From the NCBI RefSeq assembly GCF_011386835.1, contig NC_088801.1, positions 15,610,824-15,674,823 on the forward strand: DNA of 64,000 bases, given 5' to 3'. Below, piece after piece: positions 1 through 12,752 of this stretch; positions within the stretch are counted from its first letter, which is position 1; every line of letters begins with the position of its first letter. The position numbers and the translations under genes were made by a program. The notes beneath the pieces were generated by a model. It saw only the letters and a program-made list of their open reading frames with translations, was not told where the DNA came from and made no database searches. The stretch is from Chrysemys picta bellii (taxonomy: Eukaryota > Chordata > Testudines > Emydidae).

Positions 1-2100
1 GGGCTGGACCACCTAGAGGGACAATTGCCCCCTTACACTCAGCCTGCTTACTTCAGGCAACTGGCTTGGATCCCATCAATATAATCTTCCCTTTTATTCT
101 GGAGTTTTATTCTGATGTTTGAAGAGCATAGTGCTGCATGGGGCTCAAATCTTGGTATAGCTAATAGCGCCTTGTTACCATGGCAATTTACCACATGCGG
201 GAGTCACTATAGAAGGGCATTGCTGTGGTAACCACTTGTTGGAGAGGCCACCGCAGGATTGTAGCAGTTAAGGCAGGGCTGCAGGAGGTTTGCAGGGGAC
301 AGGGACACCCTACGCCTCTCGAGCACCTTTCTCATGGGGTGGGCCCTGTACGTATGCATGACGATCTGCTGTCAAGCCCCAGGCCTGCCTCATGCTCTGC
401 CCCTCACTCTGGCCCAGGTAATAGCTGCACCACAGTGGTGGCTCCAGCTCCCAGGTCTGCCTGCTGCTTCTTCACTATAAATAAGGGGAGCTTTTAATAG
501 CTATTATATTATGCCTGGGGCCATCACTATTTTGTGATTTGTGCCTCACCTGTCAAAAAAGTCACAAGCTACCACTGTTCCAATCTGCTTTCATCTGTCA
601 TTGTCTTTTCAGACCCAGTGCAGAGTACAGGAAAGTGAGAGACTCCCATATTTGGAGGCCAATTGCTATCACGGCAGCAATAGCCACTTAAAACAAAAAG
701 TCAATTATGTAAACGGGAGCAAGGTTTTATACTGTCAAAAATAGAACAAATTTTGTCTTTTGTTCCTAACAGTATTGTTAGAATTATAAGACCTCATATT
801 ACAGCTCTGTGGGATAAATCCTTCGCCCAGTTTTACCAGTGTAAATCCAGAATAACTCTTCTTAAATCAATGTAATTATTCTGGGTTTAAATTGGTGCAA
901 CTGAGAGCAGAATTTTGCCTGTCAGGGCAAATTTTACTAAAAGTGAAATCATATTTTTCCATTTGTAGCTGAGAGCACTTATCTCCCTTAAGGCCTCACT
1001 GAAGTCACTAAAGCCTCACGTTCCGAGTCCCGAAACTCCAGAGGAATGTCATTATAATGCAGCACATTGTCTGTTAAATCTATAATTGAAAGAACTTTTG
1101 GTGCACTGAAAATGAGATTCAGGTGCATGGAGAAATCTGATGGGATATTACAATACAGCCCCTTTAAAATGTAGAAGGATCTCTGTGCCTTCTGCACAGT
1201 ATGTGACACTGCTGTAAAGCATGGATTAAGGGAACTTGGTAATAAATGTGTCTGATAATGATGATTGATTCAGAGGAGATGAACTTGAAAGACCAGGTCC
1301 TAAAGTGGGTATGGAAGTGGGATAGCGCCATTGATGTCTGAATCACACAGTAAGACTTTAACCATAAAGGGCCAAAGGCAGTCCTGGTGGAATCAGGTCC
1401 AACTTCATTGTAGTTGCAATCATTTCCCCCAGATCTGAATTAGGTCCAAAATGTGTAATAACACAGTTATGACCTGACTTCAGTAAGAGACTTAAACACG
1501 TGTCTAATTTTAATATTAGCAGTCTGACTGAAGCCAATAACATAATTCTCACCTTTTGTTAGGCATGTGATTAAGTACTTTGCTGAATCAGGCATACTTT
1601 TTAGGGAAAAGAACACACTTTATTTATTGTCGTACACCTCATTTTAGGAGATGAGAATTTTTTTTTTTACTTTCCATTTGGTGAATCAGTCAATGCCCGT
1701 TGAGAGGATTGATTTTATGTACAGAAAACTGTAATGCATATAAGATTTTATCAACGTTATTTCCTGCTTTCATTGCACTATGAGTGACTTTCTAAAGTGG
1801 CACTTAGATACCACTATGAAATGTGTATGGGGTAGTGAAAGGACACATTAATAAACATTTCAGGTAGTTAAAGTCACTTATGGCTAGATCCTCAACTGCC
1901 CTAAATCAGTTTAGCTTCACTGAAGGAAATGGCACAGTGCTGCATTTGGCCCTGGGGCTCAAGCAGAAGTAGAGGATAAATTGATTCAGTCTGGTTCCTT
2001 GTGAGAAATTATGGCACAGTCTGGTGAATGGTGCTGGGCTTTTACCCTAGTTCACTTCCCTCCCCGTATTACTCTTTTAGACTTTATCTTTAAAACATAA
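1..2100. other. Unassigned AT-rich DNA, no gene seen
   Basis: All reading frames here are short and none resembles a known protein. Short motifs near 835-925 and 1880-1960 resemble the foldback repeat family described elsewhere in the window, but too weakly for a firm call. There is a poly-T run near 1651. Nothing suggests an exon. Confidence 0.5.
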
Positions 2101-2107
2101 AATGCAT

Positions 2108-2235
2108 AGTGAAAAAGAATTGCCATACTGAATCAGAGCGATGATCCATTTGGCCAATATCTTTTCTGCCGTAGTAGCCAGAGCCAGATGCTTCAAAGGA
2201 ATGCGCAATGATCTTTGTTAGTGAACAATTATGGA
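2108..2235 (-). repeat. CR1 LINE 3'-end fragment
   Basis: The plus strand reads as the reverse complement of the CR1 3' untranslated end: 'gccatactgaatcagagc' followed by a 'gatgatccatttggcc' block and a 'tagccagagccagatgcttc' block. It is a short, diverged piece and carries no coding sequence. Confidence 0.6.
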
Positions 2236-2295
2236 ATAATTTGGTAACATTCTTTCTCTGTTTCTTCCTTTCTTTCTATTTTTCTTTCCACTCTT

Positions 2296-2506
2296 GGTAT
2301 ATCTACACTACCCGCCGGATCGGTGGGTAGTGATTGATCCCTGATCGCTCTGCCGTTGACTCCGGAATTCCACCGTGGCGAGAGGCAGAAGCTGAGTCGA
2401 TGGGGGAGCAGCAGCGGTCGACTTGCCGCCGTCCTCACGGCCAGGTAAATCGCATAGCTGAAGTTGCGTATCTTAGGTCAACCCCCCTCCCCAGTGTAGA
2501 CCTAGC
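2296..2506. mobile_element. Harbinger-like MITE
   Basis: A block of about 210 bp bounded by inverted ends: 'tatatctacactac' on the left and 'agtgtagacctag' on the right. The inside is GC-rich and non-coding. The 'tctacact/agtgtaga' ends are shared with the MITE at 12507-12752. Assignment to Harbinger rests on familiarity with reptile MITEs and on the full Harbinger elements nearby. The target duplication was not resolved. Confidence 0.55.
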
Positions 2507-3715
2507 CTCTGTCTTTATTACTGTCTCCCTTCCCTATCTGCTACCATTATTTTTTAAATTTTCCAAAACACTTATATTAATATTACAGAAGAACATAAGA
2601 ATGGCCATACAGTGTTAAACCAGTGGTTTATCTAGCCCTGTATCCTGTCTTTAGACAGTGGCCAGTGCCAAATGTTCCAGAGGGAATGATCAGAATAGGG
2701 CAATTATCAAGTACTCCATCCCATGTCACCCAATCCCAACTTCTGGCAGTCAAAGATTTAGGGACACCCAGAGCATAGGGTTGTGTCCCTTACCGTCTTG
2801 GCAAATAGCCGTGAATAGTTCTTATTTTAACCCAGTTACCCTTTTGGTCTTCACAACATCCCCTGGTAATGAGTTTCACAGGTCGACTGTGTATTGTGTG
2901 AAGACGTACCTTTTTAGGTTTGTTTTAAACCCCCTGCCTATTAATTTCATTGGGAGACCTCTGGTTCTTGTGTTATGTGAAGAGATAAATAACACTTCAC
3001 TATTCACTTTTCCCACACCTTTCATGCCTTTATAGACTTTTATCAGTCGCAGTCATCTCTTTTCTAAGATGAACAATCCCAGTCTTTATAATCTCTCCTC
3101 ATAATGAAGGTGTTCCATAACACTAATATTTTTCCCCTTCTCTGTACCTATTCCAATTCGAATATATCTTTTTTAAGATGGAGTGACCGGAACTATCTGC
3201 AGTGTTCGAAGTGTTGGCATACCATAGATTTATATAGTGGCATGACGGTATGTGTTTTATTATCTATCTCTTTCCTAATGTTCCTAACATTCTGATAGCT
3301 TTTTTGCTGCTGCTGCACATTGAGAAGATGTTTTCAGAGAACTCTTGACGATGCCTCCAAGCTCTCTATCTTGAGAGGTAACAGCAAATTTAGACCCCAT
3401 CATTTTGTATGCATAGTCAGGATTATTTTTTTCCTCTCTGAATTACTTTGTACTTATCAACACTGAATTTCATCTGCTATTTTGTTGCCCAGTCACCCAG
3501 TTCTGTGAGATCCCTTTGTAACTCTTCACAGTCAGCTTTGGATGTAAGCATCTTCAGCAATTTAGTATCTGCCATCTCGCTGTTTACCCCCTTTTCCAAA
3601 TCATTTAGGAATATACTAAACAGCACATATCCTTGGGGGCATTTACCTCTTTCCACTGTGAAAACTGACCATTTGTTCCTGCTCTTTGTTTCTTATTTTT
3701 TAACCAGTTATTGAT

Positions 3716-3916
3716 TCAAGAGAGGACCTTCCAATGTCTACCTTCTTTGCTTAAGAGCCTTTGGTGTGGGACTTTGTGAAAGGGTTTCTGAAGGTTTAAA
3801 TATACTATATCCACTGGATCACCCTTGTCCACATGTTTGTTGACCCCCTCAAAAAATTCTAAAAGATTGGTGAGGCACGATTTCCCTTTACAAAAGCTGT
3901 GTTGACTCTTCCCCAA
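3716..3916 (-). pseudogene. CR1 ORF2 reverse transcriptase fragment
   Basis: A 66-codon open stretch encodes the CR1 RT region around QHSFCKGKSCLTNLLEFFE, followed by DPVDIVYLNLQKPFHKVPHQ. The second block is RT motif A, whose usual catalytic form in CR1 is VYLDFQKAFDKVPH. Here the aspartate of LDF has become asparagine (LNL), so this copy lacks a catalytic residue. It is a relic inside the larger CR1 copy and not an independent gene. Confidence 0.75.
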
Positions 3917-4195
3917 TATATTGTGTTCATCTATGTGTCTGATAATTCTATTCTTTACTATAGTCTTAATAATTTGCCTGGTACTGAAGTTAGGCTTATT
4001 GGCCTGTAATTGCCAGGATCACCTCTGGAGCCTTTTTTAACAAATTGGCATTAGGTTAGTTACCCTCCAGTCATCTGGTACAGAGATTGATTTAAGCAAT
4101 AGGTTACATATCACAGTTGGTAGTTCTATAATTTCATATTTAACTTCCTCCAAAACTTGAGTGAATACCAGCTGGTCTTGGGGACTTATTACTGT

Positions 4196-4376
4196 GGGAG
4201 GGATAGCTCAGTGGTTTGAATATTAGCCTGCTAAACCCAGGGTTGTGAGTTCAATCCTTGAGGGGGCCACTTGGGGATCTGGGGCAAAAATCTGTCTGGG
4301 GATTGGTCTCCCTTTGAGCAGGGGGTTAGACTAGATGATCTCCTGAGGTCCCTTCTAACCGTGATAGTCTATGATT
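4196..4376 (+). mobile_element. tRNA-derived SINE (Cry I-like)
   Basis: The 5' part is tRNA-like, with an A-box-like 'tagctcagtggtttgaatat' and a B-box-like 'ggttgtgagttcaatcc', the internal RNA polymerase III promoter elements. A non-tRNA body follows, ending in 'ccttctaaccgtgatagtct'. This matches my knowledge of the tRNA-Lys-related Cry I family of turtles. It interrupts the CR1 copy, so it is younger than that CR1. It has no coding capacity and needs a LINE partner to move. Confidence 0.8.
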
Positions 4377-4859
4377 CTAAATTTATCAGATTGTTCCAAA
4401 ACCTCATCTACTTGATACCTCAGTCTGGGATAGATCATCAGATATGTCACCTAAGAAGTCTGGCTCAGGTATGGAAATCTCCCTCACATCCTCTGTAGTG
4501 AAGACCAATGCAAAGAATTCATTTAGATTTTCTGCAATGGCATTATCTTCCTTGAGTGCTCCTTTTAAGCATCTTGATCATGCAGTGGCCCCACGTATTG
4601 TTTGGCTTCTTCCTTTTGCTGTACTTACAGATACCAACAGCAATTTTTAAAAAATCTTTTGCTAGTTGCTCTTCAAATTCTTTTTTATCCTGCCTGAGTG
4701 TACTTAACACTTGACTTGCCAGTTTCTTCCTTTCTAGTTTCCTCAATAGCATTTTACTTCCAATTTTTAAAAGATGTCTTTTTGTCTCTAACCAAGTCTT
4801 TCACTCTTTTGTTTAGCTATGGTGGCATTTTTTGGACTTCTTACTTTGTGTGTGTGTGT

Positions 4860-5890
4860 TAGGGTTACCATTCGTCCGGATTTACCCGGACATGTCCTCC
4901 TTTTTGTGCTAAAAATAGCGTCCGGGGGGAATTTGTAAAGCACTCACAATGTCCGGGATTTCCCCCTCCCCCGGCAGAGCGAGCGGCTGGGAGGGCTGCA
5001 GGGAAGTCCCGGGCTGGACTCAGGAGCAGCTGTAGAGGAGCCGGATCCGCCCTGCATTCTGAGCCGGCAGCTCCCTTGCAGCCCAGTCCGGCAGCACTGT
5101 GCAGGGCCAGACCGGGTTTTGTTGTGCAGGGCCAGGGACCGGGTTTTGTTGTGCTGGGGAGCTCAGCCACGTGTCCGGCTCGGCTGCACAGAGCCCAACA
5201 CTCTGTTCTGAGCAGCAGGGTAAGGAGGTCAGGGGGCAGGAAGGTTCTGGAGGTGGCAGTCAAGAAACGGGGAGGGGGCTTTTTGGGGGGAGTGGAGAAA
5301 GTTTTGGGCAGTCAGGGTACAGGTAGGGGGTAGGGTCCTGGGGGGCAGTTGGGGGGGGTCTTAGGAGGGGGCAGTTAGGGGACAAGGAACAGGGAGTCTT
5401 AGGTAGGGGGTGGGGTTCTGGAGGGCAGTTAGGAGCAGGGGTCCCAGGAGGGGGCAGTCAGGGGACAAGGAGCAGGGGGGGAGTGTTTGGGAGTTCTGGG
5501 GGGGGCTGTCAGGTGGCAGGGGTGGGGAGATGGATTGGAGCAGTCAGGGGACAGGGAGCAGAGGGGTTTAGATGGGTTGGGAGTTCTGGGGGGGGGGCTG
5601 TCAGGGGGTGGGGAGTGGTTGGATGGGGCGTGGGAGTCCCAGGGGTCTGTCTGGGGGTGGGGGTGTGGATAAGGGTTGGGGCAGTCAGGGGACAAGAGGC
5701 AGGGAGGCTTAGATAGGGAGTGGAGTCCTGGGGGGCAGTTAGGGGCAGGGGTCCCAGGAGGGGGCAGTCAGGGGACAAGGAACGGGGGGAGGGTTGGGGG
5801 TTCGGGGGGGGCGGGAAGTGGGAGGGGCAGGGGCGGGGCTAGGGCGGGGCTCCTCCCGTCCTCTTTTTTTCTTGCTGAAATATGGTAACC

Positions 5891-5893
<3 letters not shown>
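4860..5893. mobile_element. Non-autonomous hAT-like DNA transposon
   Basis: Perfect 12-bp terminal inverted repeats, 'tagggttaccat' at the left end and 'atggtaacccta' at the right. Both sides are flanked by 'gtgtgtgt', consistent with the 8-bp target duplication of hAT elements, although the target is a GT microsatellite, so the duplication is ambiguous. The inside is GC-rich and non-coding with a large G-rich minisatellite. It lies within the CR1 copy, whose sequence resumes on both sides. No transposase is encoded. Confidence 0.75.
5210..5800 (+). repeat. G-rich minisatellite inside the hAT-like element
   Basis: Imperfect tandem units built around 'gggggcagtcaggggacaag' and 'ggagttctggggggg' occur about five or six times. 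The plus strand is strongly G-rich, with many runs of four or more G, so G-quadruplex formation is plausible. The overlapping reading frames here are composition artefacts. Confidence 0.8.

Positions 5894-5922
<29 letters not shown>
5894..5922 (+). repeat. (GT)n microsatellite
   Basis: About 14 GT units immediately follow the hAT-like right end. A shorter GT run precedes the left end at 4846-4859. Together they appear to be one original GT tract that was the insertion target. Confidence 0.9.
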
Positions 5923-5926
<4 letters not shown>

Positions 5927-7563
5927 ACAAGTTTATGCCGCTTGCAGGCATTTCATTCTTGTGACTGTTGGAAGCATAAATGGAATGGAAGCATTTCAGA
6001 GAATTGTACCATGGAGGTCTTGGACTTTAATCTCTTACCAAGAAGCCTAAATTCGGCATCCAGTATCACTGGTACTTACATGTACTATGACCACCGGTTC
6101 CTCCCCAGCACTTCACTAGTGGGTATGAATCAAATCTTGTGTATGCTGCAAACAATGTATATGAATACAAAAAACTGAGTTCAACATACTGTGGAAATCT
6201 GAATTCAGGATGTTCTTTCTTTGGCATTTTAAATCATACATTTCCAGTGGATGCCTTTAAAATATCACCTATCATCATCCCTGGTACCCGCAACATCTTT
6301 CTGTACTTAGAAGAGGACGTGCTGAGTCACTGCAGCAATAAAATAATAATAATTACTACTTTCCTGGTGCTGAAAGGATTTTAGAACCATGAATGGAGTA
6401 AGCGCCACAACAACCCTGTAATGAAACCAGTCAGGGCTATCCTCATTTTAGTGGAGCACATGGGGTGATTTTAATCAAACCCACTTTAGATGAATTTTGA
6501 CTCTCTGGGTGTGTATTTACAGCCCTGATTGCATAGTCCAACTCAAGGAATGTTCCGGTGAAGGCTAATAGGAGTATTGCCTGAGTATGGTAGCCTTTAA
6601 AATTCTATTTGCTATTTGAATGAGAGTTAACGTGTACAGCTACAATCTGTCCTCTGTAAGGAGTGATGCGTAGCTGCTCCACTCATGGAGTAGTGCAGAA
6701 AAGGAATCATGACACAGAGTCATCATTCCCTACTCCCGACTTGCCCCAGAGGGTAATAACCAATATTAGCCTTCCAACCCAGGCCTCACTGTTCATGCTG
6801 GGTTATTCATTGGGAGTTGGAGCTAAGACTCCAGCCACACATAATGCTTCTTGCTAATTTGCACAGTGGGCCATAGCAGGTGTGCAGTTCCCATTTTCCC
6901 ATCCTGACCAGACCCACAGTCCTGGGAGTCTGGGTGGGAGCATATGGTTGGTCTAATCCCCCTCTTATACTCCTGCATGCCTATGGAAACTAGGCCACAA
7001 GCTGACCCTCAGCATAGTACCTAATCAAATAGCACCTTCATAGCTTGAATAATGGGAAAATGCATCTATCTGAAGAGAAGAAAAATATGTATGGGTTTGA
7101 GTGGAGCTTTAACAAACTATTATGTTAATTAGAGATTAAAAGCCTAGTAAATAAGCACGTCTTGGCTCACTTACGTCCTAAAGTTATCTCCAGAAAAACC
7201 TTCGAAGAACAAAAGAACTACACAACAACAACATAGTATAATGGTTTTGAGTTGAGCAGAAGAACTTTTCAGTAGCAGTCTTCTAATTGACTAATCCTTA
7301 ATCCCAATTTGACTATTCAGTTATTGCGGCACACCACTATGAACTCTATCAGCAGCGCTAATTAAAGCATGAGAAAGTATTGGAATATAAGTAACAAATA
7401 AAACAAACTTTTTTAACAACTGTTTAAGTAGCACTCCGTGAATGCGTGTATGAGTAAGTTAATTTTATATTCAAAGGGTTTCAGAATGCTACATTACTGA
7501 AAATCATAAAACACTTGAAAAAACATGTGGTTTTAATTGATACTGTGTTTTAAAGACAATAGG

Positions 7564-7643
7564 AAAGATCCTCAGCTGGTGTAAATTGGTGTAGTTCCAT
7601 CAACTTTAATATTCCTCAATGTTAATATCAGATGAGGATCTGG
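7564..7643. repeat. Short foldback repeat, diverged
   Basis: Left arm 'agatcctcagctggt' pairs with right arm 'atgaggatctgg' around a core containing 'gtaaattggtgtagttccat'. It belongs to the same short palindromic family as 59969-60055. Confidence 0.5.
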
Positions 7644-8938
7644 ATGAATATATAATTTTGCTCCGAATTAAATTTAAAATATATGATTCAATCACAAATC
7701 ACAGCATTTTCCCAAATATTAAACTTCATGATTTTGGTTAAACCCCAAGGATAATTGAAGATTTTTTTTATCTGTTTGTTTGTTTTTCATTTTCCGAATA
7801 TTTTCATTCCTTCCTCACCAGCTGCCTTCTTGTATGTTTTCTGGTCAAATGCAATCAAATCATATTGCATTTAGTCAGCCACCTCTCTCACTTTATATTA
7901 ATCCATATTCTCTTTACAAGCAGATTCATATTTTTCTCTAGATTTTAGCCTGCTTTTCTTCTAATATTTCTACAACTTTTATGGCTGCCTACCTTTTTAA
8001 CTCTTTTTTCTCAGGCAGATCTTCTGTTGTGCTCTGTTAAAGAGTAGAATCTTGCCTTTGGGTCTAAGAAATATTCTTTCAGACACTTCTAAGTTTCCTA
8101 AATTTACTTTTTGCCTATTTTCCTTTCAACCACTTCTTCTATCTTTATTCTGTTTAAGCAGATCTTTTACTAAACCTTACCATAGCTATGCTTAAGTCAT
8201 TTCTAATAAATATGCATCCAATTAATTTTATGTATCCTATCAGCAGTCTTCAAATCAAAGCATTTTTGTTTTTTTGTTTTTGTTTTGCATGTGTTGCTCC
8301 CTATGTTTCTTTCTGATGATGTTAGTTAGCATCAAATTCTGGTTGATGGTGAGCATCTGCAGCCCCTGTTGCTTGGCAATTCACAAGATTTGTCCAGAAG
8401 AGTCCGTAAGGAAGGCTAACCAACTGCCCACATGTGGGAAAGGGAAGCATGGGAAACACAAGACAAAACTAGTCTAAAGAAAATGCTGTTTACAATGGCC
8501 TGGATCATCCCCTCTATACATCAATGGGTAGAGAGATTTCAGATTTGGGTATATGAGAGAATATGGAAGAAGAGTTTTACCATCTTTACAACATGACTAA
8601 TGCCAGGAATTGGATGTCAGAGTCTGGGCTTCTAGTCCCCTGTCTCTATCCATCCGAAGAGGTGCTCTCTCCTAGCTCTTCATTCTGTGTACAACTTTGT
8701 AAGAAACAAAACTTTTCATGGACCGCCTCCCCTCCAACATCCCCATGCCCACATCTTTTTGGTCAAAATATCTCATTCTGGTGACCATCAGATAAGGTTC
8801 CACTCGAATAGACAAATCTGTCTCTCCAAATTAACAATTTTGTTTTCCCATTAGTTCTTTGAAGGAGATCATCAATAACAACATAACTTGGTTAACATAA
8901 CATTTAGCCAATAGATACTCCTCTGATTGTGAATCACT

Positions 8939-8999
8939 AGGGCCTGATCATTGAATGAATTGACTTACATTGCTTGCAATGAAGTTTGGATCAGGCCTT
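8939..8999. repeat. Short foldback repeat
   Basis: 'gggcctgatcattgaa' at the left is nearly the reverse complement of 'gtttggatcaggcctt' at the right, around a 'cttacattgcttgcaatg' core. It is about 60 bp and non-coding. Confidence 0.5.
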
Positions 9000-10614
9000 A
9001 AATCCATCCTTTTTATTATTATTATTCAAGCTGTGGGAGAATTTTCATATACCTCAACAAATAAGAGTGAGAAAAGCAAAAATTGCTTTGGATTTTCTTT
9101 GCCCATGATCATGAGGACAGTCTGTCTGTTTTGCCTTAAATAATCAGTCTTTGGTCTGCAAGGTCATTATTATATACAGCTGTAATATCCATGAACAACA
9201 CTGCAGCTTTTGATAGTTATGAAACCCAGAAGATGCTCATTAGACCCCTGGTAATCTTAATCGGTTTTAATCTATAGCTTTTAGAAATTCTATGGCATTC
9301 TTGAACTCAAAAAGATCATAGCAAGCATCTTTCAAATCTGTACGTAGTTCTTTTCACTCCTCATTACATTTCAGGTGGTAAAATGTATTGGTCTTCCTTA
9401 ATTTTTCATCGTGTGGGACTCTACTGCACTCATACCATATGGTGATGCATAACAGGTTAGCCACAATGGTCTTTCAGGAGTCATAACACACTGGTCTAGT
9501 ATTATCTAACAGCTGTCAATTCTGTTCATGAAAGGCAAGCTCACATTCCTGTGATCCATTCCCTGGACTAATCCTCTCAAACAACTCATGTAATAGTTTT
9601 GAGACACTCAGATGATTTTCTACAAGAATCAGTTACAGTATAGTTGACCAGCAAAAGACAGTGAGTTTGGCTGTATTTAATGTCAAATTATAATGCCCTT
9701 TCCCACGTGAGTCATATATTTCAATATCTGAGCATAGGAATCTTAGTAGCCATTACTGTCTTGACATATTCCAAAGTGGTATAAAACCTGCCCTAAGTAG
9801 ATTCACCCAATGCTCAAACTAAATATTTCCACCAATGCATTAGGTTATGCTGTGCAGGCCATTTCATGATTAAAATGCCATTGATTTTAATGAACAGATT
9901 CCTGAAAAATGTAGTCTGTCATGGAGATGAATAGAATCACTTAAAAGTTATGGAGCAGTGTATGGTACTTGTAAAGTTCTGCAGGAGAACTTACTTTCAA
10001 GCAATTTTGCCCATCAGAGAGTGATAAATAGAAACACATGGCACCTCCTCTCTCCCTTTTAGCATTTGTAGACGGCCTTATGATGACTTACTGTCAGGTA
10101 CTTAACTGAATCAGAGATGGGTTCCAGGTGTCAATAATCATTCAAAAAGTGAAGTTTGCTGTAACTAGTTAGCAACATTAATGTCCTTGATTTGGCATAT
10201 AATAATGTTATCTCCAATGTATTATAAGTAAGGCCTCTCATTCCAATAGCGAGATATGATTGGGCAGGCATATTTTTTTTATATAACATGGATAGATATC
10301 CGCTTCATCAGAACTTTGTGTAGTGTCTCCTAAAAGAACTAGATCTTTGTACATAGCTGGAGGGGGGAAAAGGAGAATAAAGGTCTGGATTCTTAAAATG
10401 AAATTTTTTGCTTTAAAACTATTTATAAAGCCCTTTACTCCTTTAAAATCCACCTACAGTCATTTGGCAGCATTTATTCAAGGAGTCCAATGCACTCATA
10501 TGAAATTTGCACAGTTTGAACTAATTCTACCAAATAATACAAACTTACTCTATTTTCCCTGCAAACAAGAGCAGCAACTAGATATATAGTACTGAATACT
10601 ATACTAGATTATAT

Positions 10615-10800
10615 AGATATAATACACTTAGCACTTACAATACATCAAAGCACTTTGCAGCTGTTATAACTCCATGGGGAGATAGATATTATCAGCCCCA
10701 TTTTACAGCTGGAAAATTTGATATACAGATCAGTAAAGTGATATAAGAAACCATTTCCAGAACCAACAAAGCTGTACAGCAAGCCAATGGCAGAGTGGGG
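10615..10800 (-). repeat. MIR-like SINE
   Basis: The plus strand shows the reverse complement of the MIR/CORE-SINE body: 'caaagcactttgcagctg', then 'ccccattttacagctgg', and later 'agccaatggcagagtgggga'. It is old and diverged. Confidence 0.6.
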
Positions 10801-10809
10801 AATGGAATA

Positions 10810-12500
10810 TAGTCATCCTGCCAACCATCACCCATACCACAAGACACAGTTCCAAGTTGTTTTCAGAAGACTCTTTCCTAAGTTTTAGGCTGAAGTGTAG
10901 TGTTTTCCAGGTATAAGTGTGACAGATAATGCAGTAAACTGTTTCTGTCATGAAAAAGAGCATTCAGTTTGGTGTCTTATCAGAATGTTCACAGATATGC
11001 CATCTCAACAGATTTTAATATTTATACCTTCCCTCCCCTTTCTATCAGTGTTTACCAACAAATCATCATATTTGTTGATATGCCTAACAAATCACCCTCG
11101 GCAGCAATAAAAGTCACAATGCCCTCTTCAAAATACTGAGGAGTGCCTGGGGATTTGGATTCTATACAATATGGCATTCCTGAATTTTAAAAACAGATGT
11201 AATTCACTCTTAAACGCTGCGACATTAGGCATACACTTCCCATCACACCAACAGTTTTGGTGAATCATTGCTCTCTCTTCTTTTTCCCCATAGCCCTGTG
11301 CTCTTGATCCCACCAGAGACCTGTATTGTTGTTGACAGGATCCATGCCTGAAGCAATAGGCTCTGACATGCCACATGCTTTATTTATACTGACTGGCTCT
11401 CTGACAATCTTTTTCCCTGCTAGTTCCAATGAAGGTTTTGTGTGTATAGCTATTTTCATCACTAAAATGATTTTGTATGCAGTCCAGATATAGTAGTTAA
11501 ACCATTCTCAGACAGCAACTTCCCCCCTCCACCAAAAAACCTATTTTGGATAGATGCCCATAAACAGCCTCTTTTGTTGTGCCTCATTTTCATACCCTGC
11601 TAGAGAGCTTTGCTTTAAGGTAGTAATATAATCAAAAATTGCTTCATTTATCCCCCGCCTCATCCTCCATGGTGAAACTGGAAATGCTCTGCAATTATCA
11701 GTGGTTCGGACTGGAGGTAGCTCATTACAATTAGAGTGAATTGTCACACAATTTGTCTTTTGGTCTGCCTGCTGAAGGGCTTAGCAAGAAAGGAAGAGAA
11801 ATAAACTTTTTGACAGCTCACTTACAATTATCCTTATTCAAGATATAGTTTATTTTTAATCTTTCAGCTCTCTTATTTTGACCAGATGCAAAGCAATTTC
11901 AACTTTCAAAAGTTGTATTTAAGCTAATTGATTGCCTTTGTTGATTGATTTAAGCTAATTGATAGCCATAGTGTGTTTCACAGGTTTATTGTTTATATTT
12001 AAAGTCAATTGCCTACATTTTCATAATTGACCCGGTATATGGGTGTCCAACTTGAGACACCTTATACAGGTCTGAATTTCAGAAAGTGCTAAGCACCCAC
12101 CCTCAGACAATACCTCCTTTGAGGTGTCTTAAGGTGGGTGCCCAAAATCACTGGTCACTTGAAAACATAGGTCTTAATTGATATGACCAGCTCACCTGGA
12201 TTTAGCCTAATTGGGACAGCTGACCATACTTGGGAGGATACTGTTTCTTTAAAATTGTAGTACGAAGCCAAGCAGAAGTGGAGCCGGGGAACATACTTTC
12301 GAAGAGGAAAAATGAGAGAGTGTAGTTTTAGAGCTAATCTGTTTCCCTTGTTCTAATAAACGTCTTTGTTTGGTGTTAGTAGAAAATGACTTTGCTATGC
12401 CATTTGTCACATGAATCAGCAAAAGTAAGAAGGTAAGAAAATGCCGATGTTCAGCCCTCAACAATTTGGGAAGTGTTCAGAAAAAGGAGTGCCACAACAA
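10810..12500. other. No gene seen
   Basis: Unique-looking, AT-leaning sequence with only short frames. No repeat family was recognised with confidence. Confidence 0.45.
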
Positions 12501-12506
12501 AGTCTG

Positions 12507-12752
12507 AGGGCCGGTCTACACTACTGCTTAAGTCGATGTAAAGCCACCCTCATGAGCCACACAAGTTACAGCAACCCAAACACTGTCCACACCACACCAG
12601 CTGGCAGGAGATGCTCTCCCGCTGGCATAGCTTCCGCTGCTCGTTGAGGTGGAGTAATTATGCCAACGAGAGGGTGCTCTCCCGTCGGCATAGCGCGTCT
12701 TCCCCAGATGTGCTACAGCTGCCAATGTAGGCCGGTAGTGTAGACTAGGCCT
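12507..12752. mobile_element. Harbinger-like MITE
   Basis: Ends 'gggccggtctacactac' and 'gtagtgtagactaggcct' are inverted repeats with a few mismatches. The interior of about 215 bp is GC-rich and has self-complementary blocks ('atgctctcccgctggcata' and 'gtgctctcccgtcggcata' are a direct pair). No coding capacity. Probably mobilised by a Harbinger transposase. Confidence 0.65.

Larger units (their letters stand above)
2588..5966 (-). mobile_element. CR1 LINE, 5'-truncated, split by two later insertions
   Basis: The plus strand is the reverse complement of a CR1 retrotransposon. Its 3' end lies at about 2588 and ORF2 runs toward higher coordinates. Three segments are colinear: 2588-4190, 4378-4851 and about 5926-5966. 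The first gap holds a tRNA-derived SINE and the second an hAT-like element. CR1 copies itself by target-primed reverse transcription using an APE endonuclease and an RT. This copy has many stops and frameshifts, so it is dead. The last segment ('gcttgcaggcatttcattc' then 'ttgtgactgt') resumes the CR1 sequence after the hAT insertion, which is what links the pieces. Confidence 0.8.
5970..10600. other. Mostly unassigned AT-rich DNA, no gene seen
   Basis: No frame above about 90 codons and no recognisable protein. It holds two short foldback repeats listed separately and possibly an old SINE fragment near 6400-6460 ('caacaaccctgtaatg'). Confidence 0.5.

Noticed and set aside
4196..4270. Possible tRNA gene
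   Set aside because: A- and B-box-like sequences are present, but the non-tRNA body that follows marks a SINE.
4865..5778. Overlapping proline- or glycine-rich frames
   Set aside because: They lie in the G-rich minisatellite of the hAT-like element and reflect repeat composition.
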